Source: Pseudoalteromonas arctica (GTDB lineage: Bacteria > Pseudomonadota > Gammaproteobacteria > Enterobacterales > Alteromonadaceae). Taken from it: 64,000 nucleotides of DNA. The notes beneath the pieces are model-generated. The model was not told the origin of the DNA and made no database searches. It was given only the letters and a program-made list of their open reading frames with translations. The translations under genes were made by a program, and so were the position numbers. The stretch is taken from the NCBI RefSeq assembly GCF_012927645.1, contig NZ_JABBMT010000001.1, positions 1-64,000 of the forward strand, in the 5' to 3' direction. Below, piece after piece: positions 1-8,655 of this stretch (positions within the stretch are counted from its first letter, which is position 1; each line of letters opens with the position of its first letter).

Positions 1-2
1 TC

Positions 3-74
3 GCACCCAGACGTTACAGCACTAATAATAAGGAAAAGCACATCGACAAGATTATGATGCTGGTTGATAGTTGA
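3..74 (+). CDS. C-terminal end of an unidentified protein cut by the window edge
   Basis: An open frame runs from base 3 to a TGA at 72-74 and reads APRRYSTNNKEKHIDKIMML then VDS. It has a coding-like composition and enters from the left edge. Too little is present to assign a family. It may belong to the same degraded accessory stretch as the remnants that follow. Confidence 0.3.
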   Translation, partial: APRRYSTNNKEKHIDKIMMLVDS

Positions 75-196
75 GCGGTTATCTTTTACAAGTTCTAAAT
101 GGGAGAATAAGGACATAAGGAATATAAAGTTATGAAATTTATAGTATTAGATCATAAATTATAAATATTTACAAAGTATGATCCTGCCCTGAGTGA

Positions 197-394
197 TGTT
201 TCTGTATTGGAAATTATATCGATGGTAAAAAATTAACTTATTATCATAATAGAAATATTAAAAGTGAAGAAAATTATAAAAAAGGCAAAAAAGATGGTGA
301 GCAATTATATTTTAATGAAAATGGAAAACTACGTTTAAAAGGGATATTTAAAGATGATCATATAGTTGGAGAGTGGGTGTATGGACAGTATTAG
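197..394 (+). pseudogene. MORN-repeat (YwqK-like) protein remnant
   Basis: The frame after a TGA at 194-196 reads GNYIDGKKLTYYHN, then NYKKGKKDGEQLYFNENGK, then GIFKDDHIVGEWVYGQY and stops. The G-x(n)-Y/F-x-x-G-x pattern is typical of MORN_2 repeats found in YwqK-type proteins. There is no start codon with a ribosome-binding site in this frame, and a short separate frame (MKFIVLDHKL, stop) lies just upstream. I read it as a decayed or 5'-truncated gene. The original function is unknown. Confidence 0.4.
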
Positions 395-461
395 AGGATG
401 TAACTAATTTTGTGTAAATGCCTATCATAATTTACTCTATCGAGAGTTTAAGGATTAGGCG

Positions 462-668
462 ATGAACATGAATAAAGAAGAACTCGAAGCGTTTGTTAAG
501 GAAGCGGCTAAAAGCATTAAAACACCAGACGATTTAAATCAATTTAGTCAGATGTTAAAAAAGATAACCGTTGAAGCAGCACTTAATGCAGAAATGGATG
601 AGCATTTAGGCTATCAAAAACACAGTAAATCCACGAGTGCTAATATATTTTATGTAAAATCGAAGTAA
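462..668 (+). pseudogene. Truncated IS256-family (mutator) transposase N-terminus
   Basis: The 68-aa product starts MNMNKEELEAFVKEAAKS and contains AALNAEMDEHLGYQKH, the N-terminal signature of IS256-type transposases, which are normally about 400 aa. The similarity ends at HSKSTSAN and the frame then runs into unrelated sequence (IFYVKSK, stop). The DDE catalytic domain is absent, so the fragment cannot transpose. A family member probably inserted nearby and was later deleted. I saw no terminal inverted repeats. Confidence 0.65.
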
Positions 669-727
669 CCGATTGAATCAAAATAGGAACTCGGATATGG
701 TTAATATATCAATAAAAATAAATTAAA

Positions 728-760
728 AACGAGTTAATCTACAGACTCGTTATATTTTTA
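728..760 (+). terminator. Possible hairpin terminator upstream of higBA
   Basis: AACGAGT (728-734) pairs with ACTCGTT (745-751) around a 10-nt loop and is followed by a T-rich tail (tatattttta). It would separate the transposase remnant from the toxin-antitoxin pair. The stem is short, so this is tentative. Confidence 0.3.
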
Positions 761-767
761 TCGACGA

Positions 768-781
768 GCGATGCGCATCGC
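768..781. promoter_or_regulatory. Palindrome upstream of higB, candidate HigA operator
   Basis: GCGATGCGCATCGC is a perfect 14-bp palindrome ending 14 bp before the higB start codon. HigA-type antitoxins bind palindromes at their own promoter. That HigA binds this one is inferred only from position and symmetry. Confidence 0.4.
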
Positions 782-795
782 GCTACACTTGTGTC

Positions 796-1074
796 ATGAT
801 TAAATCTTTCAAACATAAAGGCCTCAAGAAATATTTCCAAACAGGAAGTGTTGCTGGAATTCAGGCTAAGCATCAACGCAAATTGCGAATGCAACTTACA
901 GCAATAGATACCGCACAAGAAATTGATGATATCAATTTACCCGGTTTTAAATTGCATCCTCTCAAAGGGGATCGTGACGGGATTTGGTCTATTACTGTAA
1001 ATGGTAACTGGCGCATTACTTTTGAGTTCATCGATGGTAATGCATACATACTCAATTATGAGGACTATCACTAA
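796..1074 (+). CDS. higB: HigB-type toxin (RelE/ParE superfamily)
   Basis: This 92-aa protein matches the HigB type of RelE-superfamily mRNA interferases. These cut mRNA at the ribosome and are held inactive by HigA. Visible features are the start MIKSFKHKGLKKYFQTGS, the central PGFKLHPLKGDRDGIWSI and the terminal WRITFEF..AYILNYEDYH, typical of the family and full length. The toxin gene comes first, the usual higBA order, and its stop overlaps the higA ATG by one base, so translation is probably coupled. No clear Shine-Dalgarno sequence precedes the ATG. The pair sits in an accessory stretch with decayed mobile DNA, consistent with acquisition by transfer. Confidence 0.85.
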   Translation: MIKSFKHKGLKKYFQTGSVAGIQAKHQRKLRMQLTAIDTAQEIDDINLPGFKLHPLKGDRDGIWSITVNGNWRITFEFIDGNAYILNYEDYH

Positions 1075-1367
1075 TGACTATGCATAACCCACCGCACCCA
1101 GGCGAATTCATCTACGACGTATATCTAGAGCCAGCAGGTTTCAGCTGTCGTTATTTAGCTAAACAATTAGATGTTGCATCATCTACTTTAAACAGAGTTC
1201 TTAAAGGGCAAAGTGCAATCTCACCAGAAATGGCACTTCGTTTGTCAAAAGCAATAGGTAGAACTCCCGAAAGTTGGTTAGCTATGCAAGATAATTATGA
1301 TCTGTGGCACGCTAAACAACAAATTAACCTTACAAATGTGCATTCTGTAGATTTTGCAGTTGCATAA
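1074..1367 (+). CDS. higA: HigA-type antitoxin (XRE family HTH)
   Basis: The 97-aa protein begins MTMHNPPHPGEFIYDVYLEP, the standard HigA/VapI opening (HPGE), and has a Cro/C1 helix-turn-helix at about residues 25-65 (LAKQLDVASSTLNRVLKGQ..SPEMALRLSKAIGRTPESWL). It should neutralise HigB and, with it, repress the operon. It overlaps higB by one base. A perfect palindrome at 768-781 is the candidate operator. Length and motif order match functional family members, so the module looks intact. Confidence 0.87.
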   Translation: MTMHNPPHPGEFIYDVYLEPAGFSCRYLAKQLDVASSTLNRVLKGQSAISPEMALRLSKAIGRTPESWLAMQDNYDLWHAKQQINLTNVHSVDFAVA

Positions 1368-1631
1368 AAATATAACACATATGAGCCTTAACTCTGTCAA
1401 TAGGCACTAGTATTTTATTTGACCGTTTTAATAAAGTGACGGTCAATTCTAAATCAAGTCGTCAATGTGGTTGTTAAGCAAGTAGCTTTCGGCAAACACA
1501 GGGTGAGGCTCTCTTATTGCGATCTCATCGCAGCCAGGTTTTTCCTATATCTTTTGTGGTCGCTGGGGCACTACGAGTAAATGGGTTTAGGAGGTAGAGC
1601 GAAGCAGGTGCCAGAGCATACGTAATGTTAA
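1368..1631. other. Gene-free stretch with one hairpin after higA
   Basis: No supported gene is seen here. TTGACCGT (1419-1426) and ACGGTCAA (1439-1446) form an 8-bp inverted repeat with a 12-nt loop. It could end higBA transcription, although no T-tract follows. Confidence 0.35.
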
Positions 1632-1832
1632 TTACTTTTGGTTTTGTCTAGCAACTTGGTTTGGCAGTAATTGCTCTACAATTTCCCTTGCTGGCAATGT
1701 GTAACGCACGCCATCAAACATTACAGATGTAAACTCATCAATGCTCGTTATGCCTGTTAAAGTCCAGCCTTCACCACGGTCAGGGCAATAAACAGTGGTT
1801 GTTGGTTGTATTACTTTAAATTCGTCGCTCAT
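1632..1832 (-). CDS. Small hypothetical protein
   Basis: The 66-aa product starts MSDEFKVIQPTTTVYCPDRG and ends LPNQVARQNQK. I do not recognise a domain. It contains a CPDRGEGW segment and an aromatic and beta-rich middle (TSVMFDGVRYTLPAREI), so it is probably a small soluble fold. It has no signal peptide or membrane segment. It is divergent from the acetyltransferase gene at 1916. Whether it is expressed cannot be judged, but composition and start context look plausible. Confidence 0.5.
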   Translation of the reverse strand: MSDEFKVIQPTTTVYCPDRGEGWTLTGITSIDEFTSVMFDGVRYTLPAREIVEQLLPNQVARQNQK

Positions 1833-1915
1833 AATATTTGCTGTGTTATTAACTTGTATGCGCGGTATATTAAGACAATAATAGTGTGCTTTAAAGCTGT
1901 AATTTAATTTTCTTT

Positions 1916-2413
1916 ATGAACAATGAGTTTGCATTAAGCCGGATCACATTAAAGCCAATTAAGCATAGGGATTGTAGCGCGTTGTGGACTATTTTGTCTG
2001 AGCCGTTAGTTGCTCAATATAATGACTATGCAGTGCCACTTACACGTAACGACGTAAAACAATTGATCCAAGATGATATTACTGGCATGTATGAAGGAAA
2101 TACACTGCGCTTAGGAATGTACTTATTAAATACATCGACCTTAATTGGCTGTGTTGGTTTATATGATATTGAGGAAAATACTGCTTGGTTAGGTTTTGAG
2201 TTGTCTGCAAATTATTGGAGGAATGGGTATATGTCTGAAGCATTAGCATTTATGCTAACAAATATAACAGCCGTTGTTTCACCGCTAGATAGTAATGTGA
2301 AAATTATAAACTTACACGCTAAAGTGGCGACAGAAAATACTCAAAGTCAGAATTTACTTCGCCGTTTTAACTTCACTCATGTAGCGAGTGAACATTGGGT
2401 TTATAAACTTTAA
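1916..2413 (+). CDS. GNAT family N-acetyltransferase (RimJ/RimL-like)
   Basis: The 165-aa protein is a single GNAT domain of the RimJ/RimL type, which transfers acetyl from acetyl-CoA to an amine. It opens with FALSRITLKPIKHRDCSALW (beta 1 and helix 1). It has LGFELSANYWRNGYMSEAL (beta 4 and the acetyl-CoA loop) and the late NLHAKVATENTQSQNLLRRF motif, where the residue after the Asn interacts with CoA. The substrate is unknown; it could be a protein N-terminus or a small amine. It stands alone between a hypothetical gene and an esterase. A separate rimJ remnant lies at 46.5 kb. Confidence 0.75.
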   Translation: MNNEFALSRITLKPIKHRDCSALWTILSEPLVAQYNDYAVPLTRNDVKQLIQDDITGMYEGNTLRLGMYLLNTSTLIGCVGLYDIEENTAWLGFELSANYWRNGYMSEALAFMLTNITAVVSPLDSNVKIINLHAKVATENTQSQNLLRRFNFTHVASEHWVYKL

Positions 2414-2493
2414 ATCATACTTTGTTACAAAACAGTCATTTAATCGTAGCCTGAACAAGGGTATTGTTTTTAAATAATATTTTACAGGAAGTT

Positions 2494-3375
2494 ATGATGG
2501 CTTTATTACAAAAACTAAATCGCACTGTAATTTTTATTTTGTTAAGCCTAGCCGCACTGATTGCAGCAGCCGTAGTGATTTATAAATATAACGCGCATTA
2601 CACGTCAAATTTTAAAGACATCACAATTTATTCTCAGGTATTGGGTGAAAATAGGAAAGTGTTTATTCGTTTACCTAGAAATTATGAGTCAAATAAACGC
2701 TACTCCTTGATCATTAGAACCGATGGTAACTTTAATCTTACGCAGTGGGATTCCGTGATGGCAGGGTTACCAGCGCAGCAAAATACAATTTTAGTATCTA
2801 TTCCTAATCAATTTTGGACCTTTACCAGAAATCGTGATTTAGTCCCGCCGTATGCACGCCAAGATGTCAATACCCAAGCTCGTCCTGCAAGTGAAAATTC
2901 ACCAGAATTATTTGGTCAAGCAGATCAATTTTTGGCTTTTATTGAAGGTGAGTTATTACCGTATTTAGAATCACATTATAAGCTAGATAATAATCGTGTT
3001 TTGTCGGGGTATTCAGCTGGAGGGAGTTTTGTTTTATACACTATGAGTACAAAACCTTGGCTGTTTAACGGTTATTTTGCATTTAGTCCGGCTGCTTGGT
3101 ACGACGATATGACAGTTGTAAAAGAGTTTGATCAATTCTTATTGCAACGAAGCCACAATACTGATCATAACAGACAGCTGTCGCTATATATAACAGTCGG
3201 AGGTGCGGAGCATCCATTAATGTTAAGTGCTTTTGCTGGCCTTAATAATAGCCTTAACGATAATGCAAATGATATTATCTGGAATAGCAGAATTAATAAT
3301 GGCTTAGAGCACCGGGAAAACCCGGTGGTTAGTGTTAAGCAGGCACTCGATTTCTATAATTCCTCGATAAACTAA
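2494..3375 (+). CDS. Membrane-anchored alpha/beta-hydrolase (esterase D/IroE-like)
   Basis: The product is a putative esterase of the PF00756 type (related to Fes/IroE and esterase D). An N-terminal hydrophobic segment (about residues 11-30) anchors or exports it. The hydrolase domain shows RKVFIRLPRNY, a substrate strand, and the nucleophile elbow GYSAGG with Ser at about residue 174. FAFSPAAWYDD follows and a terminal His-containing stretch is LEHRENP. I chose ATG 2494 (or 2497) because AGGA at 2486-2489 precedes it; an upstream in-frame TTG at 2464 has no ribosome-binding site. The substrate is unknown: siderophore or other ester cleavage is possible but unsupported by neighbours. Confidence 0.72.
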   Translation: MMALLQKLNRTVIFILLSLAALIAAAVVIYKYNAHYTSNFKDITIYSQVLGENRKVFIRLPRNYESNKRYSLIIRTDGNFNLTQWDSVMAGLPAQQNTILVSIPNQFWTFTRNRDLVPPYARQDVNTQARPASENSPELFGQADQFLAFIEGELLPYLESHYKLDNNRVLSGYSAGGSFVLYTMSTKPWLFNGYFAFSPAAWYDDMTVVKEFDQFLLQRSHNTDHNRQLSLYITVGGAEHPLMLSAFAGLNNSLNDNANDIIWNSRINNGLEHRENPVVSVKQALDFYNSSIN

Positions 3376-3479
3376 TATGCTTAATCAAAGACTAAGTTAG
3401 TAAGAAGTAAGGTTAACTATAAAAGAACACATCATACTTATGTGGTTTTTAAGATAACTCAACATAAGGGGATTTTTAA

Positions 3480-3656
3480 CTAGAGACTGCCAAAAGGGAT
3501 TATGAGCTTAATGAATCAACGTTAGCTATTCGCTTAAACTTTTCCGGCAAAGGTTATGCTTATTCGACGGCGGTGCGATCTTCATTGATACAAGGATTGT
3601 TCATTGAAAAGTTGTTTTTTAAATTCACTCATTTACTGTTCAAAAAAGTGTTATAG
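3480..3656 (+). pseudogene. Unrecognised open frame without start, possible gene remnant
   Basis: Between the esterase and the porin a 58-codon open frame reads ETAKRDYELNESTLAIRLNF, then SGKGYAYSTAVRSSLIQGLF and IEKLFF. It looks protein-like but has no start codon with a ribosome-binding site and is preceded by a stop. It may be a fragment of a lost gene or chance. Nothing else is seen between 3376 and 3719. Confidence 0.2.
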
Positions 3657-3719
3657 CACAGGGTGCTAAATATTAGAGCAAAACAGGCTGATTAAATAAT
3701 CAGCCTGTAAGTGTTCTAG

Positions 3720-4928
3720 TTATAATGTGTAATTAAAACCAAATGCAATACCATCACCTTCAGATATACTCATTTGATATTCTTGCTCTTTATCGGCACT
3801 TGAAAAATCACTAAAGTCTTTACGTGCTTCAATGTAAAAAATCGTATCTTCGTCGAATAAATAGTGAAAGCCAAGTACTGTAAATTGACGTTTAAAGTTG
3901 TCATTAGGATCGGCGTTAAAATTTGGCTGGATCACGTAATCTGTTCCAGCGTCATAGACGTTATATGCAATGAAGGTACGAATGTCATTATCAAACTTAT
4001 AAGATAATAAAGACTCTACCCCAATTGCCTCTTTGATCAGACGGCCTAAATTATCTGTATCATGATTTTCATTTTTGTTGATATTTGCAGCAAAATAAAG
4101 GCCATCACGGTTGAAGCTACCCCAAGTAACGCCTGCACCATAAATTAAATCTTTAACAGGCTTGATTCGTCCTGCTGCGTAATTTACGGTCAGCTCTCCG
4201 CGGTTAAACCCAGCAGTAAGTTTCAAGTCGTCGCTTACTGAATAGGTAACGGCTGCCCCATATGTAGAATTAAATTCTACTTGTTGAGCAAGATCACTGC
4301 CACTTTCCCACAATGTCTGGCAAGCAGCTTCAGAAATAGCTTCAATATCACAGGTATAAAAATCATTATTTTTAAATTGCACTTGTGTTGTAATACTAAA
4401 ATCACCAAACGTATTACGGTACTGCAATAACTTGTCACCACGTCCAGTGCCATTAATTGCACCATCGTCTTTGTTGTAAGTATAAACACCGGCTGCATTA
4501 CCATCCCACACTAGACTGTAATTAGTACTATAAACTACGTCGTACCAAGCACTCCATTGTTTACCTATTGTCACTTGTCCGTATTTTTCATGCGCTATAC
4601 CTACATAACCAAGCCGGTTATATAAAAATTTATCTTGAATAGATTCAAAGCGGTTGTTATAGATAATATCGCTACTGCCAACAGGGTTTACACCCCATTC
4701 TAATAAAGCTAAAGCTGACCACTGATCTTTTAGTTTGCGATTAAAATCAAAGCGGATCCGTGATGCACCATTAACTATTTCAGTTTGGCCTTGCGTGTGG
4801 ATTATTCTGGCGTCAATAAAACCACCGATGGTTAAGTTGTTTTTTCCGTCATCATAAACCTCAACAGCGTTTACGCTCGGTGCCATCAATGCACTTGCGA
4901 TGATGACCCCAATTAATTTTCTATTCAT
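3720..4928 (-). CDS. Outer-membrane porin
   Basis: The 402-aa protein has a signal peptide (MNRKLIGVIIASALMAPSVNA, cleavage after about residue 21). The mature N-terminus VEVYDDGKNNLTIGGFIDAR is typical of gammaproteobacterial Gram-negative porins (Porin_4/OmpC-like). Alternating beta strands follow, and the chain ends in an aromatic-rich strand (IAFGFNYTL), though the last residue is Leu rather than Phe. The conserved GYVGIAHEKYGQVTIGKQWS region near residue 107 is the strand and L3-loop portion that constricts the pore. It should form a trimeric channel for small hydrophilic solutes. Specificity cannot be read from sequence. It is monocistronic. Confidence 0.88.
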   Translation of the reverse strand: MNRKLIGVIIASALMAPSVNAVEVYDDGKNNLTIGGFIDARIIHTQGQTEIVNGASRIRFDFNRKLKDQWSALALLEWGVNPVGSSDIIYNNRFESIQDKFLYNRLGYVGIAHEKYGQVTIGKQWSAWYDVVYSTNYSLVWDGNAAGVYTYNKDDGAINGTGRGDKLLQYRNTFGDFSITTQVQFKNNDFYTCDIEAISEAACQTLWESGSDLAQQVEFNSTYGAAVTYSVSDDLKLTAGFNRGELTVNYAAGRIKPVKDLIYGAGVTWGSFNRDGLYFAANINKNENHDTDNLGRLIKEAIGVESLLSYKFDNDIRTFIAYNVYDAGTDYVIQPNFNADPNDNFKRQFTVLGFHYLFDEDTIFYIEARKDFSDFSSADKEQEYQMSISEGDGIAFGFNYTL

Positions 4929-5229
4929 TTAATATTGCCTTGTGTGCTATTTATCATTGTCCTTTGGTCGCGCAGACTAACAAAGCTAAATTAATGGCTA
5001 AAGTGAAAAAATATCATCAAAAAATGATAGAGGAAATTTGAATTGTTAATGACTGTTCTTTTTACGCACAACGCTATAATACTAGCATAATAAATTGACC
5101 CAAATTAGCTTATTTCGATGCATAGCAGCTATAGCCCACAAAGCTAATAATTCATGGAAAAATAGGCCTATTTGGTTTACACTCCAGCCAATTTTATTTC
5201 TTTGATTTTCCCCGTTGGAGGGTAGCGCT

Positions 5230-6816
5230 ATCATCAGTACAGCTAACATCACCATGCAATTTGGTGCTAAACCGTTATTTGAGAATATTTCAGCTAAATT
5301 TGGTGAAGGTAACCGTTATGGTTTAATTGGCGCAAATGGCTGTGGTAAATCAACGTTTATGAAAATCTTAAGTGGGGAACTGGAGCCGTCAGCTGGTAAT
5401 GTAAGTACTGATCCAAATGAGCGTGTTGCTAAACTAAACCAAGATCAGTTCGCTTACGAAGAATATTCTGTTATTGATACTGTAATAATGGGCCACAAAG
5501 AGCTGTGGGCAATTAAACAAGAGCGTGATCGTATCTACAGCTTGCCTGAAATGAGTGAAGAAGATGGCATGAAGGTTGCCGATCTAGAAACTGAGTTTGC
5601 TGAAATGGATGGCTATTCTGCTGAATCTAAAGCAGGCGAGTTACTAATGGGCGTAGGTATTACAACTGATCAGCATTACGGTCCAATGTCAGAAATTGCG
5701 CCTGGTTTCAAATTACGTGTACTTTTAGCGCAAGTGTTATTTTCAGATCCTGATATCATGCTACTTGATGAGCCAACTAATAACTTGGATATCTATACTA
5801 TCAAGTGGCTTGAAGATGTTTTAAACCAACGTGATTGCACCATGATCATCATTTCCCATGACCGTCATTTCTTAAACTCTGTATGTACACATATGGCCGA
5901 TATTGACTATGGTGAATTGCGTATTTACCCAGGTAACTATGACGAATACATGTTTGCAGCAACGCAAGCTCGTGAACGCTTATTAAGTGAAAATGCCAAG
6001 AAGAAAAATCAAATTGCCGAGCTACAACAGTTTGTTTCGCGCTTCTCAGCGAATGCATCTAAAGCAAAGCAAGCAACATCTCGTGCCAAGCGAATTGACA
6101 AGATTCAATTAGATGAAGTTAAAGCCTCATCACGTCAAACACCGTTCATTCGTTTTGAGCAAGAAAAACCGTTATTCCGTAATGCTCTTGAATTAACAAA
6201 CTTAGGCCAAGGTTTTGACGATATGCTGTTCACTGGCCTTGAAGGATTAGTTGAAGTAGGCGAGCGTATCGCTATCATCGGTGAAAATGGGGTTGGTAAA
6301 ACAACATTATTAAATACTTTAGCTGGTCGTTTGGCTCCGAAGCAAGGCGAGTTTAAATGGTCTGAAAACCATAATATTGGTTATTATGCGCAAGATCATG
6401 CGGATGAATTTGCCACCGACATGAACTTGTTTCAGTGGATGGAGCAATGGCAGCAAGAAGGCGATGATGAGCAGGTGGTTCGTAGCTTTTTAGGCCGCAT
6501 GTTGTTTTCACAAAATGATATTAAAAAGTCTGTAAAAGTGATATCAGGTGGTGAGCAAGGCCGCATGTTATTTGGTAAAATCATGATGCATAAACCAAAT
6601 ATCTTATTAATGGATGAACCGACCAACCATATGGACATGGAGTCAATAGAAGCATTAAACCTTGCGCTTGAAGCATATGAAGGTACGTTAATGTTTGTAT
6701 CTCACGACCGTCAATTTGTATCCTCAGTTGCAACTCGGATTTGGGAAATCAAAGACGGCAAAATAATTGATTTCAGAGGTACTTACTCTGAATATTTAGC
6801 TAGTAAAGAAGGCTAA
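5230..6816 (+). CDS. ybiT: ABC-F family ATPase YbiT
   Basis: This ABC-F protein acts on the ribosome rather than on transport. Two ATPase domains are visible: Walker [10 protein letters not shown] (about residues 34-42) and GENGVGKTT, signature regions [14 protein letters not shown] and [13 protein letters not shown], Walker [11 protein letters not shown] and [10 protein letters not shown], and an inter-domain linker with [19 protein letters not shown]. Similarity to E. coli YbiT runs end to end. The start is odd: alignment places it at [12 protein letters not shown], where codon 1 at 5230 is ATC. GGAGG (5217-5221) sits 8 nt upstream. TTG 5215 overlaps that ribosome-binding site and ATG 5254 has none. 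Either a rare ATC start or a base error is likely. Confidence 0.9.
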   Translation: MISTANITMQFGAKPLFENISAKFGEGNRYGLIGANGCGKSTFMKILSGELEPSAGNVSTDPNERVAKLNQDQFAYEEYSVIDTVIMGHKELWAIKQERDRIYSLPEMSEEDGMKVADLETEFAEMDGYSAESKAGELLMGVGITTDQHYGPMSEIAPGFKLRVLLAQVLFSDPDIMLLDEPTNNLDIYTIKWLEDVLNQRDCTMIIISHDRHFLNSVCTHMADIDYGELRIYPGNYDEYMFAATQARERLLSENAKKKNQIAELQQFVSRFSANASKAKQATSRAKRIDKIQLDEVKASSRQTPFIRFEQEKPLFRNALELTNLGQGFDDMLFTGLEGLVEVGERIAIIGENGVGKTTLLNTLAGRLAPKQGEFKWSENHNIGYYAQDHADEFATDMNLFQWMEQWQQEGDDEQVVRSFLGRMLFSQNDIKKSVKVISGGEQGRMLFGKIMMHKPNILLMDEPTNHMDMESIEALNLALEAYEGTLMFVSHDRQFVSSVATRIWEIKDGKIIDFRGTYSEYLASKEG

Positions 6817-6840
6817 AACTCAATTTACATACTAATCAAG

Positions 6841-6867
6841 AAGCCATGCCAGTCATGGCTTTTTTGT
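6841..6867 (+). terminator. Rho-independent terminator after ybiT
   Basis: AAGCCATG (6841-6848) pairs with CATGGCTT around a 5-nt loop and runs into TTTTTTG. It is 24 bp past the ybiT stop. Confidence 0.85.
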
Positions 6868-6901
6868 TACTCGATATTCGCAATTTAACAATTAATACGT
6901 G

Positions 6902-6936
6902 TATAATAACCGCCTTTAATGCGGACATAAGTCCGC
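6902..6936 (+). promoter_or_regulatory. purEK leader: -10 element and short hairpin
   Basis: TATAAT at 6902-6907 is a consensus -10 box. GCGGAC (6921-6926) and GTCCGC (6931-6936) form a tight hairpin in what would be the early leader. No canonical PurR palindrome is visible, so purine control here is unproven. The ribosome-binding site GAGGAG lies just before the purE ATG. Confidence 0.4.
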
Positions 6937-6968
6937 TATAAGTATTAAAACATTACTGAGGAGTATTT

Positions 6969-7451
6969 ATGACTGTTGGCATTATTATGGGTTCCAAGTC
7001 AGATTGGCCAACTATGGAACATGCGGCGATCATGCTAGATAAATTTGGCATCGCTTACGAAACTAAAGTTGTATCGGCTCATCGTACTCCTCAACTACTC
7101 GCTGATTACGCAAGTTCAGCAGCAGAACGTGGTATTAAAGTCATTATTGCCGGTGCCGGTGGTGCAGCGCATTTACCCGGTATGGCTGCTGCTTTTACAT
7201 CATTACCAGTATTAGGTGTGCCGGTTAAATCTAAAACGCTAAATGGCATTGATTCATTGTTGTCGATTTGCCAAATGCCAAAAGGTGTTGCGGTAGGTAC
7301 ATTAGCAATTGGTGAAGCTGGCGCTGCAAATGCGGGGTTATTAGCTGCACAAATTTTAGGTTGTCAGCAGCCGGAAATATTTGCCAAAGTTGAAGCGTTC
7401 CGTAAAGAACAAACAGAAACTATTTTAGCTAACCCAAATCCAGCAGAGTAA
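6969..7451 (+). CDS. purE: N5-carboxyaminoimidazole ribonucleotide mutase PurE
   Basis: Class I PurE converts N5-CAIR to CAIR in de novo purine synthesis in the cytoplasm. The 160-aa protein shows the family motifs [13 protein letters not shown] at the N-terminus, the active-site VSAHRTP (His at about 39), and [27 protein letters not shown] and [13 protein letters not shown] complete the octamer fold. It is followed after one base by purK, whose product supplies the substrate, so the two are co-translated. A good ribosome-binding site (GAGGAG) precedes the ATG. Confidence 0.97.
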   Translation: MTVGIIMGSKSDWPTMEHAAIMLDKFGIAYETKVVSAHRTPQLLADYASSAAERGIKVIIAGAGGAAHLPGMAAAFTSLPVLGVPVKSKTLNGIDSLLSICQMPKGVAVGTLAIGEAGAANAGLLAAQILGCQQPEIFAKVEAFRKEQTETILANPNPAE

Positions 7452-7452
7452 T

Positions 7453-8601
7453 ATGACTATTTTAATTTTAGGAGCTGGTCAATTAGCACGCATGATGTGT
7501 TTAGCTGGTGCGCCATTGAATTTAAATGTGGTTGCTTATGATGTTGGTAGTAAAAAAATTGTTCACCCATTAACTGGACAAATTTATACTACAACGTTAG
7601 AGCAAGCCATTGCGGACGCTCATGCGATCACCGCTGAGTTTGAACATATTCCTGATGATGTGCTAACGCTATGCTGCACAAGCAATAAGTTTTACCCAGG
7701 TAAAGCTGCGATTAAAACGGGTGGTGATCGTGCCCTAGAAAAAGCATTACTAAGTAAAACAGCAGTTAAGTGCGCACCATATCAGTTAATCACTGAAAAA
7801 GCCCACTTAGAACAAGCCGTTGTTAGCTTGGGTAAGCCATTAGTGATCAAAACCTGTCAAGCTGGTTACGATGGTAAAGGCCAGTGGCGTTTAAAATCAG
7901 ATGACCAAATTGAGCAGATATGGTCACAAATGGCTGATTTTATTGCCTCAGGTACAGAATCCGCGCCACACACCATTATTGCTGAGCAAATGATCCCATT
8001 TGATCGCGAGGTATCAATCATTGGTGTTCGTGATAAAAGTGGTAACACCGCTATTTATCCACTTACTGAAAACCAGCATACCAATGGTGTTTTAACCTTA
8101 TCTATCGCTGGTAAAGAAAAATCAGCGATTCAGCAACAAGCTGAAGAGGCATTTAATAAACTGGCTAATGAGCTTGATTACGTTGGTGTGTTGGCGATTG
8201 AGTTTTTCGATGTGGCAGGGCAGTTATTGGTCAATGAAATTGCTCCTCGGGTTCACAATTCTGGCCATTGGACTCAGCAAGGCACGCATTGTAGTCAATT
8301 TGAAAATCATATGCGAGCTGTCGCAGGGCTGCCATTAGGTAGCACACAATTGCAGCGTGTTACGGCAATGGTGAATGTACTTGGACAAGCCGCTATTCCT
8401 CAGCAAATCCTAGGTATTGCAGAGGTTACGAGTCATTGGTATGGGAAAACAGCAAAGCCTGATCGTAAAATGGGTCATATTAATATATCTGCTGCTAATC
8501 TTCATGAATTAGGTGAACGCTTAGCACAATTGTCGGAGTATCTTCCAGAGGAGGATTATCCCGGAGTGTTAGCGGCCAGCACCGCTTTGATTTTAAATTA
8601 A
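7453..8601 (+). CDS. purK: N5-carboxyaminoimidazole ribonucleotide synthase PurK
   Basis: PurK is an ATP-grasp enzyme that joins AIR and bicarbonate using ATP to make N5-CAIR, the substrate of PurE. The 382-aa protein starts MTILILGAGQLARMM (substrate-binding Rossmann-like domain). It carries the ATP-grasp loop QAGYDGKGQWRL and the metal- and substrate-binding EIAPRVHNSGHWTQ near residues 262-275, with HCSQFENHMRA after it. Length and motifs are normal. It starts one base after the purE stop and is followed by a terminator, so purEK is a two-gene operon. Confidence 0.97.
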   Translation: MTILILGAGQLARMMCLAGAPLNLNVVAYDVGSKKIVHPLTGQIYTTTLEQAIADAHAITAEFEHIPDDVLTLCCTSNKFYPGKAAIKTGGDRALEKALLSKTAVKCAPYQLITEKAHLEQAVVSLGKPLVIKTCQAGYDGKGQWRLKSDDQIEQIWSQMADFIASGTESAPHTIIAEQMIPFDREVSIIGVRDKSGNTAIYPLTENQHTNGVLTLSIAGKEKSAIQQQAEEAFNKLANELDYVGVLAIEFFDVAGQLLVNEIAPRVHNSGHWTQQGTHCSQFENHMRAVAGLPLGSTQLQRVTAMVNVLGQAAIPQQILGIAEVTSHWYGKTAKPDRKMGHINISAANLHELGERLAQLSEYLPEEDYPGVLAASTALILN

Positions 8602-8603
8602 CT

Positions 8604-8633
8604 AAAAAAGCCGAGTTTATCTCGGCTTTTTAC
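8604..8633 (+). terminator. Rho-independent terminator after purK
   Basis: AAAAAAGCCGAG pairs with CTCGGCTTTTT around TTTAT immediately after the purK stop. Confidence 0.9.
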
Positions 8634-8655
8634 CAGTACCTAAAAGGAATGTTTA

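Noticed and set aside
6869..6968. PurR operator at purE
   Set aside because: No ACGCAAACGTTTGCGT-like palindrome was found; only an unrelated GCGGAC hairpin.
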